From Maribacter polysiphoniae (lineage in GTDB: Bacteria; Bacteroidota; Bacteroidia; Flavobacteriales; Flavobacteriaceae), in contig NZ_QGGQ01000011.1 in the NCBI RefSeq assembly GCF_003148665.1, positions 1 to 64,000 on the forward strand: a stretch of DNA of 64,000 nt, in the 5' to 3' direction. Under the pieces are notes generated by a model. The model did no database searches and was not told the DNA's origin. It was given only the letters and a program-made list of their open reading frames with translations. Made by a program: the position numbers and the translations under genes. Positions 1 through 7,447 of this stretch are shown here, piece by piece; the stretch's first letter is position 1; the number at the start of each line of letters is the position of its first letter.

Positions 1-1
1 C

Positions 2-292
2 ACCGAACCCATCAGGAAGATCATCTATACGACCAACGCCGTGGAAGGTTTTCATCGCCAAGTTCGTAAGGTAACCAAGACCAAGGGGGCATTTACCAAC
101 GACATGGCCTTGTTGAAACTGGTATACCTGGCCACAAAGAACATCGAAAAAAAGTGGACAAGCCCATTACATAATTGGAGTCTTACCGTTCAACAACTTT
201 ATATTAAATTTGGGGAGAGGATACCACTGGTCTTAAACGCCAATTCCTTTGGGGCTAGCCCCAAAGGAATTGGAACAACGGACAGAGTTTAA
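2..292 (+). CDS. IS256-family transposase, 3' end (partial at window edge)
   Basis: This is the C-terminal part of a mutator/IS256-type DDE transposase whose 5' part lies outside the window. The reading frame is open from base 2, and the segment IRKIIYTTNAVEGFHRQVRK, followed by TKTKGAF, is the family hallmark around the third catalytic acidic residue (E in AVEGFHRQ). The usual family end (WSLTVQQLYIKFGERI) is present. The last 18 or so codons run through a perfect palindrome and look like read-through. It lies directly against a truncated traJ, so the IS most likely inserted into the conjugation gene. The exact IS end is not clear; it should fall between about 273 and 305. Confidence 0.85.
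   Translation, partial: TEPIRKIIYTTNAVEGFHRQVRKVTKTKGAFTNDMALLKLVYLATKNIEKKWTSPLHNWSLTVQQLYIKFGERIPLVLNANSFGASPKGIGTTDRV
240..273. repeat. 34-bp perfect palindrome at the 3' end of the transposase
   Basis: Both halves (CCAATTCCTTTGGGGCT and its reverse complement) match at all 17 positions with no loop. The palindrome lies inside the last codons of the transposase. It could form a cruciform or a hairpin that terminates or blocks transcription leaving the IS, or it could be part of the IS end. No T-run follows, so an ordinary intrinsic terminator is unlikely. Confidence 0.8.
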
Positions 293-301
293 TTTACAGA
301 C

Positions 302-907
302 CCATTTTCTACACAGGTTTTAGGAATATTCGACTCTCTATTGGTCGCTATTGAGAATCAATACCGCAATATAGCACCTGCCCTCCTACCCTTGCAACTA
401 CAGGATATAGATATAGAACAGGACATTGGTGCCTGGGATGCAGCTAAAAAAGCATGGGCATTACTTTATGAAGCTTTAGTTACCCCTCTATACGGACTTA
501 AAATACTGTCTTTCATCATTGGGGTTTTTCTATGGATACTTGACCTTTTCATATATCCGATATTCTTAGCGGAGCGTTTTTTCTTATTAGGAATAATGCA
601 AGCCTTTTTTCCACTAGTCATTAGTCTTTCCGTTTTTGAAAAGTTTCGTTCCCTGGCCTACAATTTTTTTAAGCTTTATGCCGGTGTGTATATGTTGGTG
701 CCAGCATTTTTCCTGGTAAATGTATTCGTGAATAATCTCTATACCGAAATCAATGCCAATTTATGGAACGACCTATTTGGGACGGATTGGGGAAGTAATT
801 TCTTTGCTCCGCTTTTGCAGTTAGGATCCATAGGGTTTATCGTATTCCTAAAATTCAAATTATACAGCAGAGCGACCTCGTTCACTTTTAGGCTGTTCGC
901 AGGTTAA
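302..907 (+). pseudogene. Truncated TraJ-like conjugative transfer membrane protein
   Basis: The frame opens at a stop at 290 and reads into a hydrophobic protein of about 200 residues with four or more membrane segments (for example around FIIGVFLWILDLFIYPIF and FIVFLKFKLY). It sits directly before traK, the position of traJ in CTnDOT-type elements, where TraJ is a multi-span inner-membrane component of the mating channel. CTnDOT-type TraJ proteins are clearly longer, so the N-terminal part is missing. The upstream IS256 transposase is the likely cause. No good start codon or ribosome site is visible; the earliest possible is a TTG at 341. I treat it as a 3' remnant. Family assignment rests on hydrophobicity, size and gene order. 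Confidence 0.65.
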
Positions 908-925
908 AAATTAAGAATCAACTAT

Positions 926-1540
926 ATGAAAACACCTTATAAGAATATCTATTCCATTTTAAAGCTCAACCGTTTTATCGTCTTATCGGTTATTATCGGA
1001 GCCGTGCTTACTTGTATCGTCTCCATAGTGATGGTGATAAAACTCCACAAAGAATCCGTAAACAATGCCTTTGTTGTCAATACCAATGGAAGTGTTATTC
1101 CCTTAAAAATGGTTTCCCAAAGAGAAAATTTAAATGTGGAAACATTAGCACACTTGGAACTTTTTCACACTTATTTCTACAACATCGATGCAAGCAATTA
1201 CGAAAAGAATTTGGAAAAGGCTCTTTGGTTGGGAAACAGTTCCGTGGATGCACTATACCGGCAAAAAAAGGCGGATGGGGTCTACAATCGTTTGTTACAA
1301 TACTCATTGGTCCAAAAAGTATTGAGCATAGAATCAAAAGTCGATTTACAAAATGAGCCCTATGAATTTGAAACCAAGACCATCTTTGAAATCAATCGTG
1401 GGACTATTACCGATACTTATGAATTGACGACAACAGGCAAAATGATCCACGTGGATAGAAACTTTCCAAAAAATACACACGGATTATTGATTACCAATTT
1501 TTTTGAAAACAGCTTAAAGAAAATAACCGATGAGAATTGA
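926..1540 (+). CDS. traK: Conjugative transposon protein TraK
   Basis: This is a 204-residue protein matching the size and layout of CTnDOT TraK, a VirB8-like bitopic component of the type IV secretion channel. A short cytoplasmic N-terminus is followed by one membrane segment (about residues 17-38, VLSVIIGAVLTCIVSIVMVI) and a soluble periplasmic domain. The opening pattern YKNIYSILKLNRFIVLSV is typical of the family. It starts 18 bp after the traJ remnant and overlaps traM by 11 bp, so the genes are co-transcribed. No damage is visible. With traJ broken it probably cannot serve transfer on its own. Confidence 0.8.
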   Translation: MKTPYKNIYSILKLNRFIVLSVIIGAVLTCIVSIVMVIKLHKESVNNAFVVNTNGSVIPLKMVSQRENLNVETLAHLELFHTYFYNIDASNYEKNLEKALWLGNSSVDALYRQKKADGVYNRLLQYSLVQKVLSIESKVDLQNEPYEFETKTIFEINRGTITDTYELTTTGKMIHVDRNFPKNTHGLLITNFFENSLKKITDEN

Positions 1541-2495
1541 AAAGAACAAAATTATTTTTTCCATCATGCTAGTCTGCATTCTACTTTTTATAGGAGGATA
1601 TGCACTATTAGTTTTAGAAGAAGACCAGGAACCAACTTTAGAAAACAACCAGGTTCCCATACCGGAATTAAAAGATAATCAAAAGGAATATGATTCCAAA
1701 TTAGACGCTTTAAACGACTTAAAAGAAGTTAGACAGATCAATGCCCCAAGTATCTATGATGAACGGCTGCTGGACTCAACAGGGGTATATGATCCCGATT
1801 TATTGGACAAGGAAAAGATGCGCATCGTGGATAGCATATATCAACAGGGACAAATTGAATATTCCGATAGAAAATATGAAAACTTCAATATGAACAATGA
1901 GGCAACAAAATTCACTCAAGTAGTTCCAAAAGATACTATGGCATTCATTGAGGAAAAAGAAAAAGATGTTGCGGCCAAAGAATTGGGCTTGGAGCATCAA
2001 CTCTTTTTTGCTTCGCACCCCATTGAAAATGATGATATGAACGTGCTAAAAACCGACACCTTCATTTATGTGCGAGTGGATGGTACCCAAACCGTCAAAA
2101 ACAATTACAGACTGCAGATGCGGTTAAACAAAGCTGCCAACATATATGGAGAACACTACCCTAAAAATACTTCCATTTATGGGTTCGTGAGTTTTAAGCC
2201 AAATAGAACCATAATAGATATCGAACAAATAAATCATCAACCAATTATACTAAAGGCTCACGATTACCAAGATGGTAGTGAAGGCATTTATATAGAAAAT
2301 AGTTATAAGGCGGAAATTACAAATGAAGTCTTGGGAGATATGGTGGAGGATATCAACATACCCGGCGTACCTCAAGTCAGCGGTATAAAGAACGTTTTTC
2401 GGCGAAACCAAAGAAATGTAAAGGTCACCGTTCTCGATAATTATAAACTCATTCTAAGAATTTCAAAACCACAGAATAAATTTCAATTCAATTAA
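1530..2495 (+). CDS. traM: Conjugative transposon protein TraM
   Basis: This 321-residue protein has one N-terminal membrane segment (about residues 9-29) and a long acidic, charged linker. A conserved C-terminal domain from about residue 170 contains VRVDGTQTVKNNYRLQMRLN, matching the TraM family of Bacteroidetes conjugative elements (VirB10-like role). Its ATG lies inside the end of traK and traN follows after 11 bp, so the three genes form one operon. A traL gene between traK and traM, present in CTnDOT, is absent here. The identification is from order, topology and the C-terminal motif. Confidence 0.75.
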   Translation: MRIEKNKIIFSIMLVCILLFIGGYALLVLEEDQEPTLENNQVPIPELKDNQKEYDSKLDALNDLKEVRQINAPSIYDERLLDSTGVYDPDLLDKEKMRIVDSIYQQGQIEYSDRKYENFNMNNEATKFTQVVPKDTMAFIEEKEKDVAAKELGLEHQLFFASHPIENDDMNVLKTDTFIYVRVDGTQTVKNNYRLQMRLNKAANIYGEHYPKNTSIYGFVSFKPNRTIIDIEQINHQPIILKAHDYQDGSEGIYIENSYKAEITNEVLGDMVEDINIPGVPQVSGIKNVFRRNQRNVKVTVLDNYKLILRISKPQNKFQFN

Positions 2496-2506
2496 AGACC
2501 AATACC

Positions 2507-3307
2507 ATGAAAAAAACACTTCTTTTTTTGTCTCTGGCATTGTCGTTTTCGATATCGGCACAACTGCCATTGGATACCATTTATGCCAACGACCAGAAAA
2601 ACGTCGCCCTATTTTTCCCTAGCCCAATACGGCAAGGCATCACTGGAGCTTCTCATTTTGTTTTCACATACAACCGGGAAAAAGAACAGTATTTTGGACT
2701 CTTACAGGCAAAACCAGGTTTAGAAAGTAATATATTCGCCGTCACCAGTGATGGTAGCGTGTATTCCTATATTCTAAAGTATTCGGAAAAACTTTCAAAG
2801 CTCAACTATTTTGTTACTGCGAACGAAAGTATAGGAAACGAAGCTCCTCTAGATAAGCCAGTTAAGCAAGCAAAAATAAATATCGTTACCGATGAAAATA
2901 GAATACCCTATTTCCAAAGAGCCTGTGATTATCTATTGAAATCTAAATCTCAAGCTATTGCAACAAAACGAAAACAAGGAATCAAATTAGAGTTGGAAAA
3001 AATGGTATATGATGGCTCTGAAGTATATTTGGTTATTGAGGTAAAGAATAAATCCGGAATCAATTTTGAAATCGACTATCTGAATGTGTACAGAACTAAT
3101 GGAAACAATAGGCGAAAAGCTTCATTTCAACGTTTGCCACAAGATGTAATTTACCAACATAGTTTTCCAAACATCATATTAAATGGTCTATCACAGCAGT
3201 TTGTCTACGTACTTCCTAAATTTGTTTTAGGGGATAATGAAAAATTGATGTTAGAGCTCAAGGAATTGAATGGAAGTAGGAAAGTGATTTTGGAAGATAA
3301 TCTTTAA
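2507..3307 (+). CDS. traN: Conjugative transposon protein TraN (DUF4138)
   Basis: This is a secreted protein of 266 residues with a clear signal peptide (MKKTLLFLSLALSFSISAQ). The body has the TraN/DUF4138 pattern, including YANDQKNVALFFPSPIRQGI near the N-terminus. TraN is thought to act as the VirB9-like periplasmic or outer-membrane part of the mating channel. It is the last gene of the traJ-K-M-N run; traO, traP and traQ, expected next in CTnDOT, are missing. A strong terminator follows within 25 bp. Confidence 0.8.
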   Translation: MKKTLLFLSLALSFSISAQLPLDTIYANDQKNVALFFPSPIRQGITGASHFVFTYNREKEQYFGLLQAKPGLESNIFAVTSDGSVYSYILKYSEKLSKLNYFVTANESIGNEAPLDKPVKQAKINIVTDENRIPYFQRACDYLLKSKSQAIATKRKQGIKLELEKMVYDGSEVYLVIEVKNKSGINFEIDYLNVYRTNGNNRRKASFQRLPQDVIYQHSFPNIILNGLSQQFVYVLPKFVLGDNEKLMLELKELNGSRKVILEDNL

Positions 3308-3326
3308 TAAGATTCTTTCAATAAAA

Positions 3327-3353
3327 AAGACCAAGCTGAATCAGCCTGGTCTT
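3327..3353 (+). terminator. Terminator after traN
   Basis: An inverted repeat of 13 bp with one mismatch (AAGACCAAGCTGA paired with TCAGCCTGGTCTT) lies between convergent traN and the integrase. A-rich sequence stands on the left side and a short T-rich stretch on the right, so it could serve both directions. Confidence 0.6.
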
Positions 3354-3402
3354 GTCATATTCAGTTTAAGCCTATACATTCAAAATGAATATCTTACGCT
3401 TT

Positions 3403-4665
3403 TCATTTTGAGGTGGTTCTTTTGGAAAATGATTTATTCTCCTTTAGATTGAATTGTGCTCGCAACCGCTGCATGTCATCACTTACTTTTCGCTCTATAA
3501 CTTTTGCATAAATCTGAGTCGTAGCTATTCTAGAATGACCTAATAATTTTGAAACTGTCTCAATGGGCATACCATTACTCAGCGTTACCGTTGTTGCAAA
3601 AGTATGTCTAGCGATATGAAATGTGAGATTCTTTTGAATACCACATACATCTGCTATTTCCTTTAAATAGGAATTTAGCTTTTGGTTCGACATTTTAGGG
3701 AAGATAGTTCCTTGAGATATCGATTTCTTATTGCTTATATATTTTTCAACGATTTCAAGTGCTTTTGGTAATAATGGAACTCGAATAGGCTTCGTGGTCT
3801 TTTCTCGACGATAATAAATCCAAAGTTCGCCATCTATTCCAATACATAGGTTTTCTCCGGTCAGGTTAATTACATCGATATAACTCAAACTCGTATAGCA
3901 ACTAAAAACAAACAAATCTTTTACCAACTGAAGTCTAGTTGTGGCAAAGGACTTTTCTTCTATTGCTTGAAGTTCGTCAAGTCTTAAAAAGCCTCTTTCC
4001 GTTTTAATATATTTTGATTCGAAGTTGATAAAGGGATCACGTTGTATCCATCCCAATTTTAGAGAAAGGTTGATTAATTTTCTGAAACGTGCTATATGTT
4101 TCATCACAGTATTGTTACCCATTCTCTGTTGATGGTCTTCAGGTACGTAAGACCTTAGAAATTTTTCAAATTTTATGATAAAGTCATAGTCGAGTTCACT
4201 CAAGTACATATCCGAGGACTTATAAGTTTTTAGTAGGAATTTGGAAACATATTTTTGTGTGGTGAAATAATTTTTTTGGGTTCCCCATTTTAACTTGCCC
4301 CTCATGTCCTCGTTATGGTAAGCAATAATATCCGTAACCGATCGATGGGCATCATCTACCCGAAGGAATCTTGCCTTAACTGCCTGTGCGGTAATAAGCT
4401 TATTTTCAGTCTTTAAATCTCGGTAGCACTGAAATAAGTGATTATAGGTCTCGTCCAAATAGCTGTTAAGTATTCTCGATTTTTGGCTAGTCCCTTTAGC
4501 TCGGTTTTTATGCACATCCCAGCCCGATATTAAAATTTTCCGTTTTAAACTAATGACTGCCCGTTTACCATTTACGGTGATTCTAGCATAAAGTGAGACC
4601 TGATTGTTTTTGACTCTGGAAAAATCTGCCCAGAAGAGAATACTGAATGTTGAAGATGTCTTCAT
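3403..4665 (-). CDS. Tyrosine recombinase/integrase of a conjugative element
   Basis: This 420-residue site-specific recombinase has an N-terminal arm-binding region, a SAM-like core-binding domain (about 110-210) and a C-terminal catalytic domain. The catalytic box IARHTFATT, the LLGHSRIATTQIYAKV motif and its tyrosine nucleophile are intact. Where classical integrases carry the first arginine, this one reads CYTSLSYIDVINL, as in IntDOT-type Bacteroidetes integrases in which that arginine is replaced by serine. It lies at one end of the tra remnant and 250 bp from tRNA-Pro, so it most likely integrated the element into the tRNA 3' end. It looks intact although the element does not. Confidence 0.9.
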   Translation of the reverse strand: MKTSSTFSILFWADFSRVKNNQVSLYARITVNGKRAVISLKRKILISGWDVHKNRAKGTSQKSRILNSYLDETYNHLFQCYRDLKTENKLITAQAVKARFLRVDDAHRSVTDIIAYHNEDMRGKLKWGTQKNYFTTQKYVSKFLLKTYKSSDMYLSELDYDFIIKFEKFLRSYVPEDHQQRMGNNTVMKHIARFRKLINLSLKLGWIQRDPFINFESKYIKTERGFLRLDELQAIEEKSFATTRLQLVKDLFVFSCYTSLSYIDVINLTGENLCIGIDGELWIYYRREKTTKPIRVPLLPKALEIVEKYISNKKSISQGTIFPKMSNQKLNSYLKEIADVCGIQKNLTFHIARHTFATTVTLSNGMPIETVSKLLGHSRIATTQIYAKVIERKVSDDMQRLRAQFNLKENKSFSKRTTSK

Positions 4666-4739
4666 GATTTCGTCTTTTAATTAACATTTATTTTGTTATC
4701 AGACGAAAGTCAAATCACTTATAAAGATACATTTATTTA

Positions 4740-4812
4740 GTCAACGCATTTGGCTTTTTAACAAATAGGTCAACACTTTTACAGTTTTAAATTTGTTGAC
4801 CGATTTGTTGAC
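4740..4812. repeat. Cluster of four GTTGAC/GTCAAC hexamers next to the integrase
   Basis: GTCAAC occurs at 4740-4745 and 4769-4774, and GTTGAC at 4795-4800 and 4807-4812. The last two belong to a direct repeat ATTTGTTGAC spaced 12 bp apart. Such repeats between an integrase gene and the attachment site are typical of arm-type integrase or excisionase sites. This is an inference; the same bases could be part of the integrase promoter. Confidence 0.4.
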
Positions 4813-4857
4813 ATTTCTATTAGGATTAAATGATATGTTTTGATATCCCTGAAAACG

Positions 4858-4893
4858 AAAAAACCTGATAATCATACGATTAACAGGTTTTTG
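4858..4893 (-). terminator. Terminator after tRNA-Pro
   Basis: On the minus strand the sequence AAAAACCTG pairs with CAGGTTTTTT, and the stem is helped by inner TAATC/GATTA. It lies 24 bp beyond the tRNA 3' end and ends in a run of T on the minus strand. This makes it the transcription stop for the tRNA. Confidence 0.7.
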
Positions 4894-4916
4894 CTATAGA
4901 TTGATACTATAATTTG

Positions 4917-4990
4917 TCGGGATGACAGGATTTGAACCTGCGACCACACGGCCCCCAGCCGTGTGCGCTACCGGACTGCGCCACATCCCG
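4917..4990 (-). tRNA. tRNA-Pro (anticodon GGG)
   Basis: Read on the minus strand this is a full cloverleaf of 74 nt without encoded CCA. The acceptor stem is CGGGATG/CATCCCG and the discriminator is A. The D arm is GCGCAGTCCGGTAGCGC, the anticodon stem is ACACGG/CCGTGT with loop CTGGGGG (anticodon at 4954-4956), and the T arm contains GGTTCAAATCC. Its 3' end faces the integrase, the usual arrangement for an integrative element inserted at a tRNA 3' end. Partial copies of its 5' part occur twice downstream on the plus-strand side. Confidence 0.93.
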
Positions 4991-4994
4991 AAAA

Positions 4995-5231
4995 TCACTT
5001 TTCATTGAGGTATCGTTTAACACCTCTTTTCTTGATCTTCCTTTCCAATTGCACTGCCTCAGTTCGATCGGTACAAGGGTAAGTCTTGATCAATATCCAA
5101 GGCCTTCCCTTGGATGTATATTTTTTACCACCACGATTATGTGTGATAAGTCGTTTTTGAATATTGTTCGTCTGACCAACATAATACTTGCCCAGCGATT
5201 CACTATACAATATGTAAACAACAAATTCCAT
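4995..5231 (-). CDS. GIY-YIG nuclease domain protein (intact copy)
   Basis: This small single-domain GIY-YIG endonuclease (UvrC/homing-endonuclease fold) has 78 residues from the ATG at 5231. The signature appears as VYILYSESLGKYYVGQTNN (the YVG corresponds to YIG), followed by the conserved R of the IQKRLITHN helix and by E in AVQLERKIKKR. A longer frame from 5255 would translate part of a broken tRNA, so the start MEFVVYILYS is preferred. These genes are common next to tRNAs in flavobacteria, and their biological role is not established. Here it lies just 5' of tRNA-Pro on the same strand. Confidence 0.8.
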   Translation of the reverse strand: MEFVVYILYSESLGKYYVGQTNNIQKRLITHNRGGKKYTSKGRPWILIKTYPCTDRTEAVQLERKIKKRGVKRYLNEK

Positions 5232-5238
5232 CATTTCA

Positions 5239-5313
5239 TGCGACCATCCCGCCACAGGCGGGATACGCTACCGGGCCTGTCCCGCTCCTCTGCGGGAACT
5301 GCGCCACATCCCG
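5239..5313 (-). pseudogene. Degenerate tRNA-Pro 5' part, copy 1
   Basis: On the minus strand the acceptor 5' strand and first D-stem side (CGGGATGTGGCGCAGT), then CCGGTAGCG and TGGTCGCA, match the intact tRNA-Pro. The D loop is interrupted by a hairpin TCCCGC...GCGGGA at 5280-5297, and the anticodon arm is replaced by another TCCCGC-loop-GCGGGA hairpin at 5247-5263. The T arm and 3' acceptor strand are absent; the GIY-YIG gene starts instead. It cannot make a tRNA. Confidence 0.75.
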
Positions 5314-5317
5314 AAAA

Positions 5318-5554
5318 TTACTTTTCGTTGAGGTATCGTTTAACACCTCTTTTCTTGATCTTCCTTTCCAATTGCACTGCCTCAGTTCAATCGGTACAAG
5401 GGTAAGTCTTGATCAATATCCAAGGCCTTCCCTTGGATGTATATTTTTTACCACCACGATTATGTGTGATAAGTCGTTTTTGAATATTGTTCGTCTGACC
5501 AACATAATACTTGCCCAGCGATTCACTATACAATATGTAAACAACAAATTCCAT
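5318..5554 (-). pseudogene. GIY-YIG nuclease, second copy with premature stop
   Basis: This is the duplicate of the 4995-5231 gene at an offset of 323 bp. The codon CGA after TYPCTD has become TGA, cutting the product to about 55 residues from MEF. The conserved C-terminal glutamate (in AVQLERK) is lost. The other differences are at the end (for example an AAT to AAC change and TAA instead of TGA as the old stop). It is most likely inactive. Confidence 0.85.
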
Positions 5555-5561
5555 CATTTCA

Positions 5562-5636
5562 TGCGACCATCCCGCCACAGGCGGGATACGCTACCGGGCC
5601 TCTCCCGCTCCTCTGCGGGAACTGCGCCACATCCCG
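5562..5636 (-). pseudogene. Degenerate tRNA-Pro 5' part, copy 2
   Basis: This is the same arrangement as copy 1 with one visible base difference (CTCCCGC in place of GTCCCGC on the plus strand). The acceptor 5' strand, D-arm pieces and TGGTCGCA are kept, while the T arm and 3' acceptor are missing. Confidence 0.75.
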
Positions 5637-5701
5637 AAATCGGATTGCAAAAATATAAAAGTTAGGCAAATTAACTTCTATCTTTTATAGAAAACTTTTC
5701 A

Positions 5702-6616
5702 CTATTCCAGACTTTCGATCCATTCGAACATTTGTTCTGTCCATCCCCGAAGGTATTTGTCCTTAGTTGCCAAGGAAAAACCGTGGCCCCCATTTGGATA
5801 TATATGCATCGTGGCGGGAACATTGTTCTTTACCAACGCCCTGTAAAATACCAAACTGTTCTCAACAGGTACCGACTTGTCATCCGTTGCATGCAATAAA
5901 AATGTAGGGGGTGTATTCGATGAAACCTGTTTTTCGTTACTAAAACGATCAACCATCCCCGGTTTAGGGTCCTTGGTCAATAAATTCTCCTGGGAGCCCC
6001 CGTGGGTAGATGATTCGCCAAAGGTGATTACCGGGTAACACAACACCATAAAATCGGGCCGTGCACTCCTTGTATCAACGTCATCAATTGGCGTGTATAC
6101 CTTCTCTTCGAAATGGGTTCCTAAAGTCGAAGCCAAATGCCCCCCGGCGGAAAATCCCATAGCTCCAATTTTATTAGGGTCGATATGAAACGCCTCAGCC
6201 TTACTCCTTACTAAGCGCAAAGCCCTTTGTGCATCAATCAAAGGAACATCCTCTTGATGGGTCTGGGATACCGATGAAGGTAAGCGATACTTGACCACTA
6301 TACCTGCAATGCCCTTACTATTCAAGAATTTGGCGATATCGGTTCCCTCCCAATCATAGGCCAGAATACGATATCCCCCTCCAGGGAAAATCACTACTGC
6401 CTGACCGGTAGCATTCTTTTTTGAGGGTAAATACACCTCAATGGTCGGCTCTTGCACCGTACTTATTCGCAAAATATCCTCCATGACATGCTCTTCCTTT
6501 TCAAGGGATGCCACGTGGTTTGGTATCTTGTCTTTGGGCCACAACGGCATTATGGTATCTTGTGAAAAAGCGTTTACACCCATGGCTAATACAATAAGTA
6601 GTGTTATTTTATTCAT
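5702..6616 (-). CDS. Secreted alpha/beta-hydrolase esterase (BD-FAE/acetyl-xylan-esterase-like)
   Basis: This 304-residue hydrolase has a signal peptide (MNKITLLIVLAMGVNAFSQ). The oxyanion-hole motif is IFPGGGYR, the nucleophile serine is in MGFSAGGH, the acidic residue lies near DDKSVPVENS and the histidine is in PNGGHGFSL, so a full serine triad is seen. Relatives remove acetyl or feruloyl groups from plant or algal polysaccharides. The nearby mannanase locus makes deacetylation of mannan or a similar glycan possible, but the substrate is inferred. It lies 15 bp after the dipeptidase gene, probably in the same transcript. Confidence 0.8.
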   Translation of the reverse strand: MNKITLLIVLAMGVNAFSQDTIMPLWPKDKIPNHVASLEKEEHVMEDILRISTVQEPTIEVYLPSKKNATGQAVVIFPGGGYRILAYDWEGTDIAKFLNSKGIAGIVVKYRLPSSVSQTHQEDVPLIDAQRALRLVRSKAEAFHIDPNKIGAMGFSAGGHLASTLGTHFEEKVYTPIDDVDTRSARPDFMVLCYPVITFGESSTHGGSQENLLTKDPKPGMVDRFSNEKQVSSNTPPTFLLHATDDKSVPVENSLVFYRALVKNNVPATMHIYPNGGHGFSLATKDKYLRGWTEQMFEWIESLE

Positions 6617-6631
6617 TCGTATTTCTAGTTA

Positions 6632-7339
6632 TTAATTACACTCCCATTTAAAATCGGCTACCTTATCGTTAGATGCTGCAGATAGGTTGTAATGCCACCA
6701 TTCTGTCCGTATGGACCAAAAGCCATGTCTTTCCATGGTTTCCTTAAGCAATAGTCGATTATCCAATATATCTTGGGGTAGATCCAAATTATCGTGATAG
6801 GCACGCTTTCCGAAAAAATCAAAATCAGTACCCATATCCAATTCTTCCCCTTCCAGGGTCACCAAGGTAATGTCCACAGCGCCACCCTTGTTATGTATAG
6901 ATCCCTTTACAGGGTTTGCCACATATTGCGGATTGGGAACAATCTCCCACATTTTATATTGTACGGAATTTGGTCGATAACAATCGTAGAATTTAATTTT
7001 CACGCCATGCTCCTTAAACTCCCTATTGGCCTCTATGAGTGCTTTTGCCGTTTTCACACGGGTATAACATTCGGCACAATCATAGACCTTGGCCTTTAAG
7101 AAATTGTTCTCCGTGGCATAACGCATATCATAGGCAAAATCATCACTGAAATCGGCTAGTCGAACAAAAGTACTATCGGCCAAGCTTTCAAAGGTCTTGA
7201 ATTTCTTGGCTACAGACTTTTCTGTTTTAACCGTATCCTTGACTTCCAATGGCGCAGAGGGTTCTATGTTTTTTTTTGTTGGAGACTCCTTACAGCTGTA
7301 AATCAAAATCAAACTAAAAAGAAAAAATAATCGGCCCAT
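6632..7339 (-). CDS. D-alanyl-D-alanine dipeptidase, VanX/DdpX family (lipoprotein)
   Basis: This is a 235-residue zinc dipeptidase of peptidase family M15D. The lipobox LIYSC near residue 16 predicts a lipoprotein. The metal and catalytic motif SIHNKGGAVD (His and Asp zinc ligands) and the C-terminal TEWWHYN motif (Glu base, His ligand) are intact, as is FYDCYRPNSVQ. Such enzymes cleave D-Ala-D-Ala, usually for peptidoglycan turnover outside resistance clusters; no vanH/vanA genes are near. It probably heads the short operon with the esterase. Confidence 0.85.
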   Translation of the reverse strand: MGRLFFLFSLILIYSCKESPTKKNIEPSAPLEVKDTVKTEKSVAKKFKTFESLADSTFVRLADFSDDFAYDMRYATENNFLKAKVYDCAECYTRVKTAKALIEANREFKEHGVKIKFYDCYRPNSVQYKMWEIVPNPQYVANPVKGSIHNKGGAVDITLVTLEGEELDMGTDFDFFGKRAYHDNLDLPQDILDNRLLLKETMERHGFWSIRTEWWHYNLSAASNDKVADFKWECN

Positions 7340-7447
7340 ATAACTGTTTCGTGGTTTGATTCCTTTATATTTAGAAGGTTGAACTAAGAAGGAACAAGTT
7401 ACATATAATTCTTTGTTTGATCAAAGTCATAAGACATCAAATTTCAT

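Larger units (their letters stand above)
4991..5636. repeat. 323-bp tandem duplication (GIY-YIG gene plus partial tRNA-Pro)
   Basis: Two direct copies, 4991-5313 and 5314-5636, are nearly identical base for base. Each contains a GIY-YIG gene followed (on the plus strand) by a degenerate tRNA-Pro 5' part ending in CCACATCCCG. Only a handful of substitutions separate the copies, so the duplication is recent. The tRNA 5' end is the homology at each junction, which points to unequal crossing-over or repeated insertion next to a tRNA. Confidence 0.9.

Noticed and set aside
4932-5665. Plus-strand reading frames across the tRNA and GIY-YIG genes
   Set aside because: They are opposite to the tRNA and the GIY-YIG genes, repeat themselves through the duplication and show no protein-like pattern.
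6632-7339. Vancomycin resistance gene cluster
   Set aside because: Only a VanX-like dipeptidase is present, without vanH, vanA or a two-component system; chromosomal dipeptidases of this type are common.
7393-7404. GAACAAGTTACA before the secreted GH130 gene as a further Crp/Fnr site
   Set aside because: Only one half matches and the spacing to the other half is wrong; the gene is outside the island.
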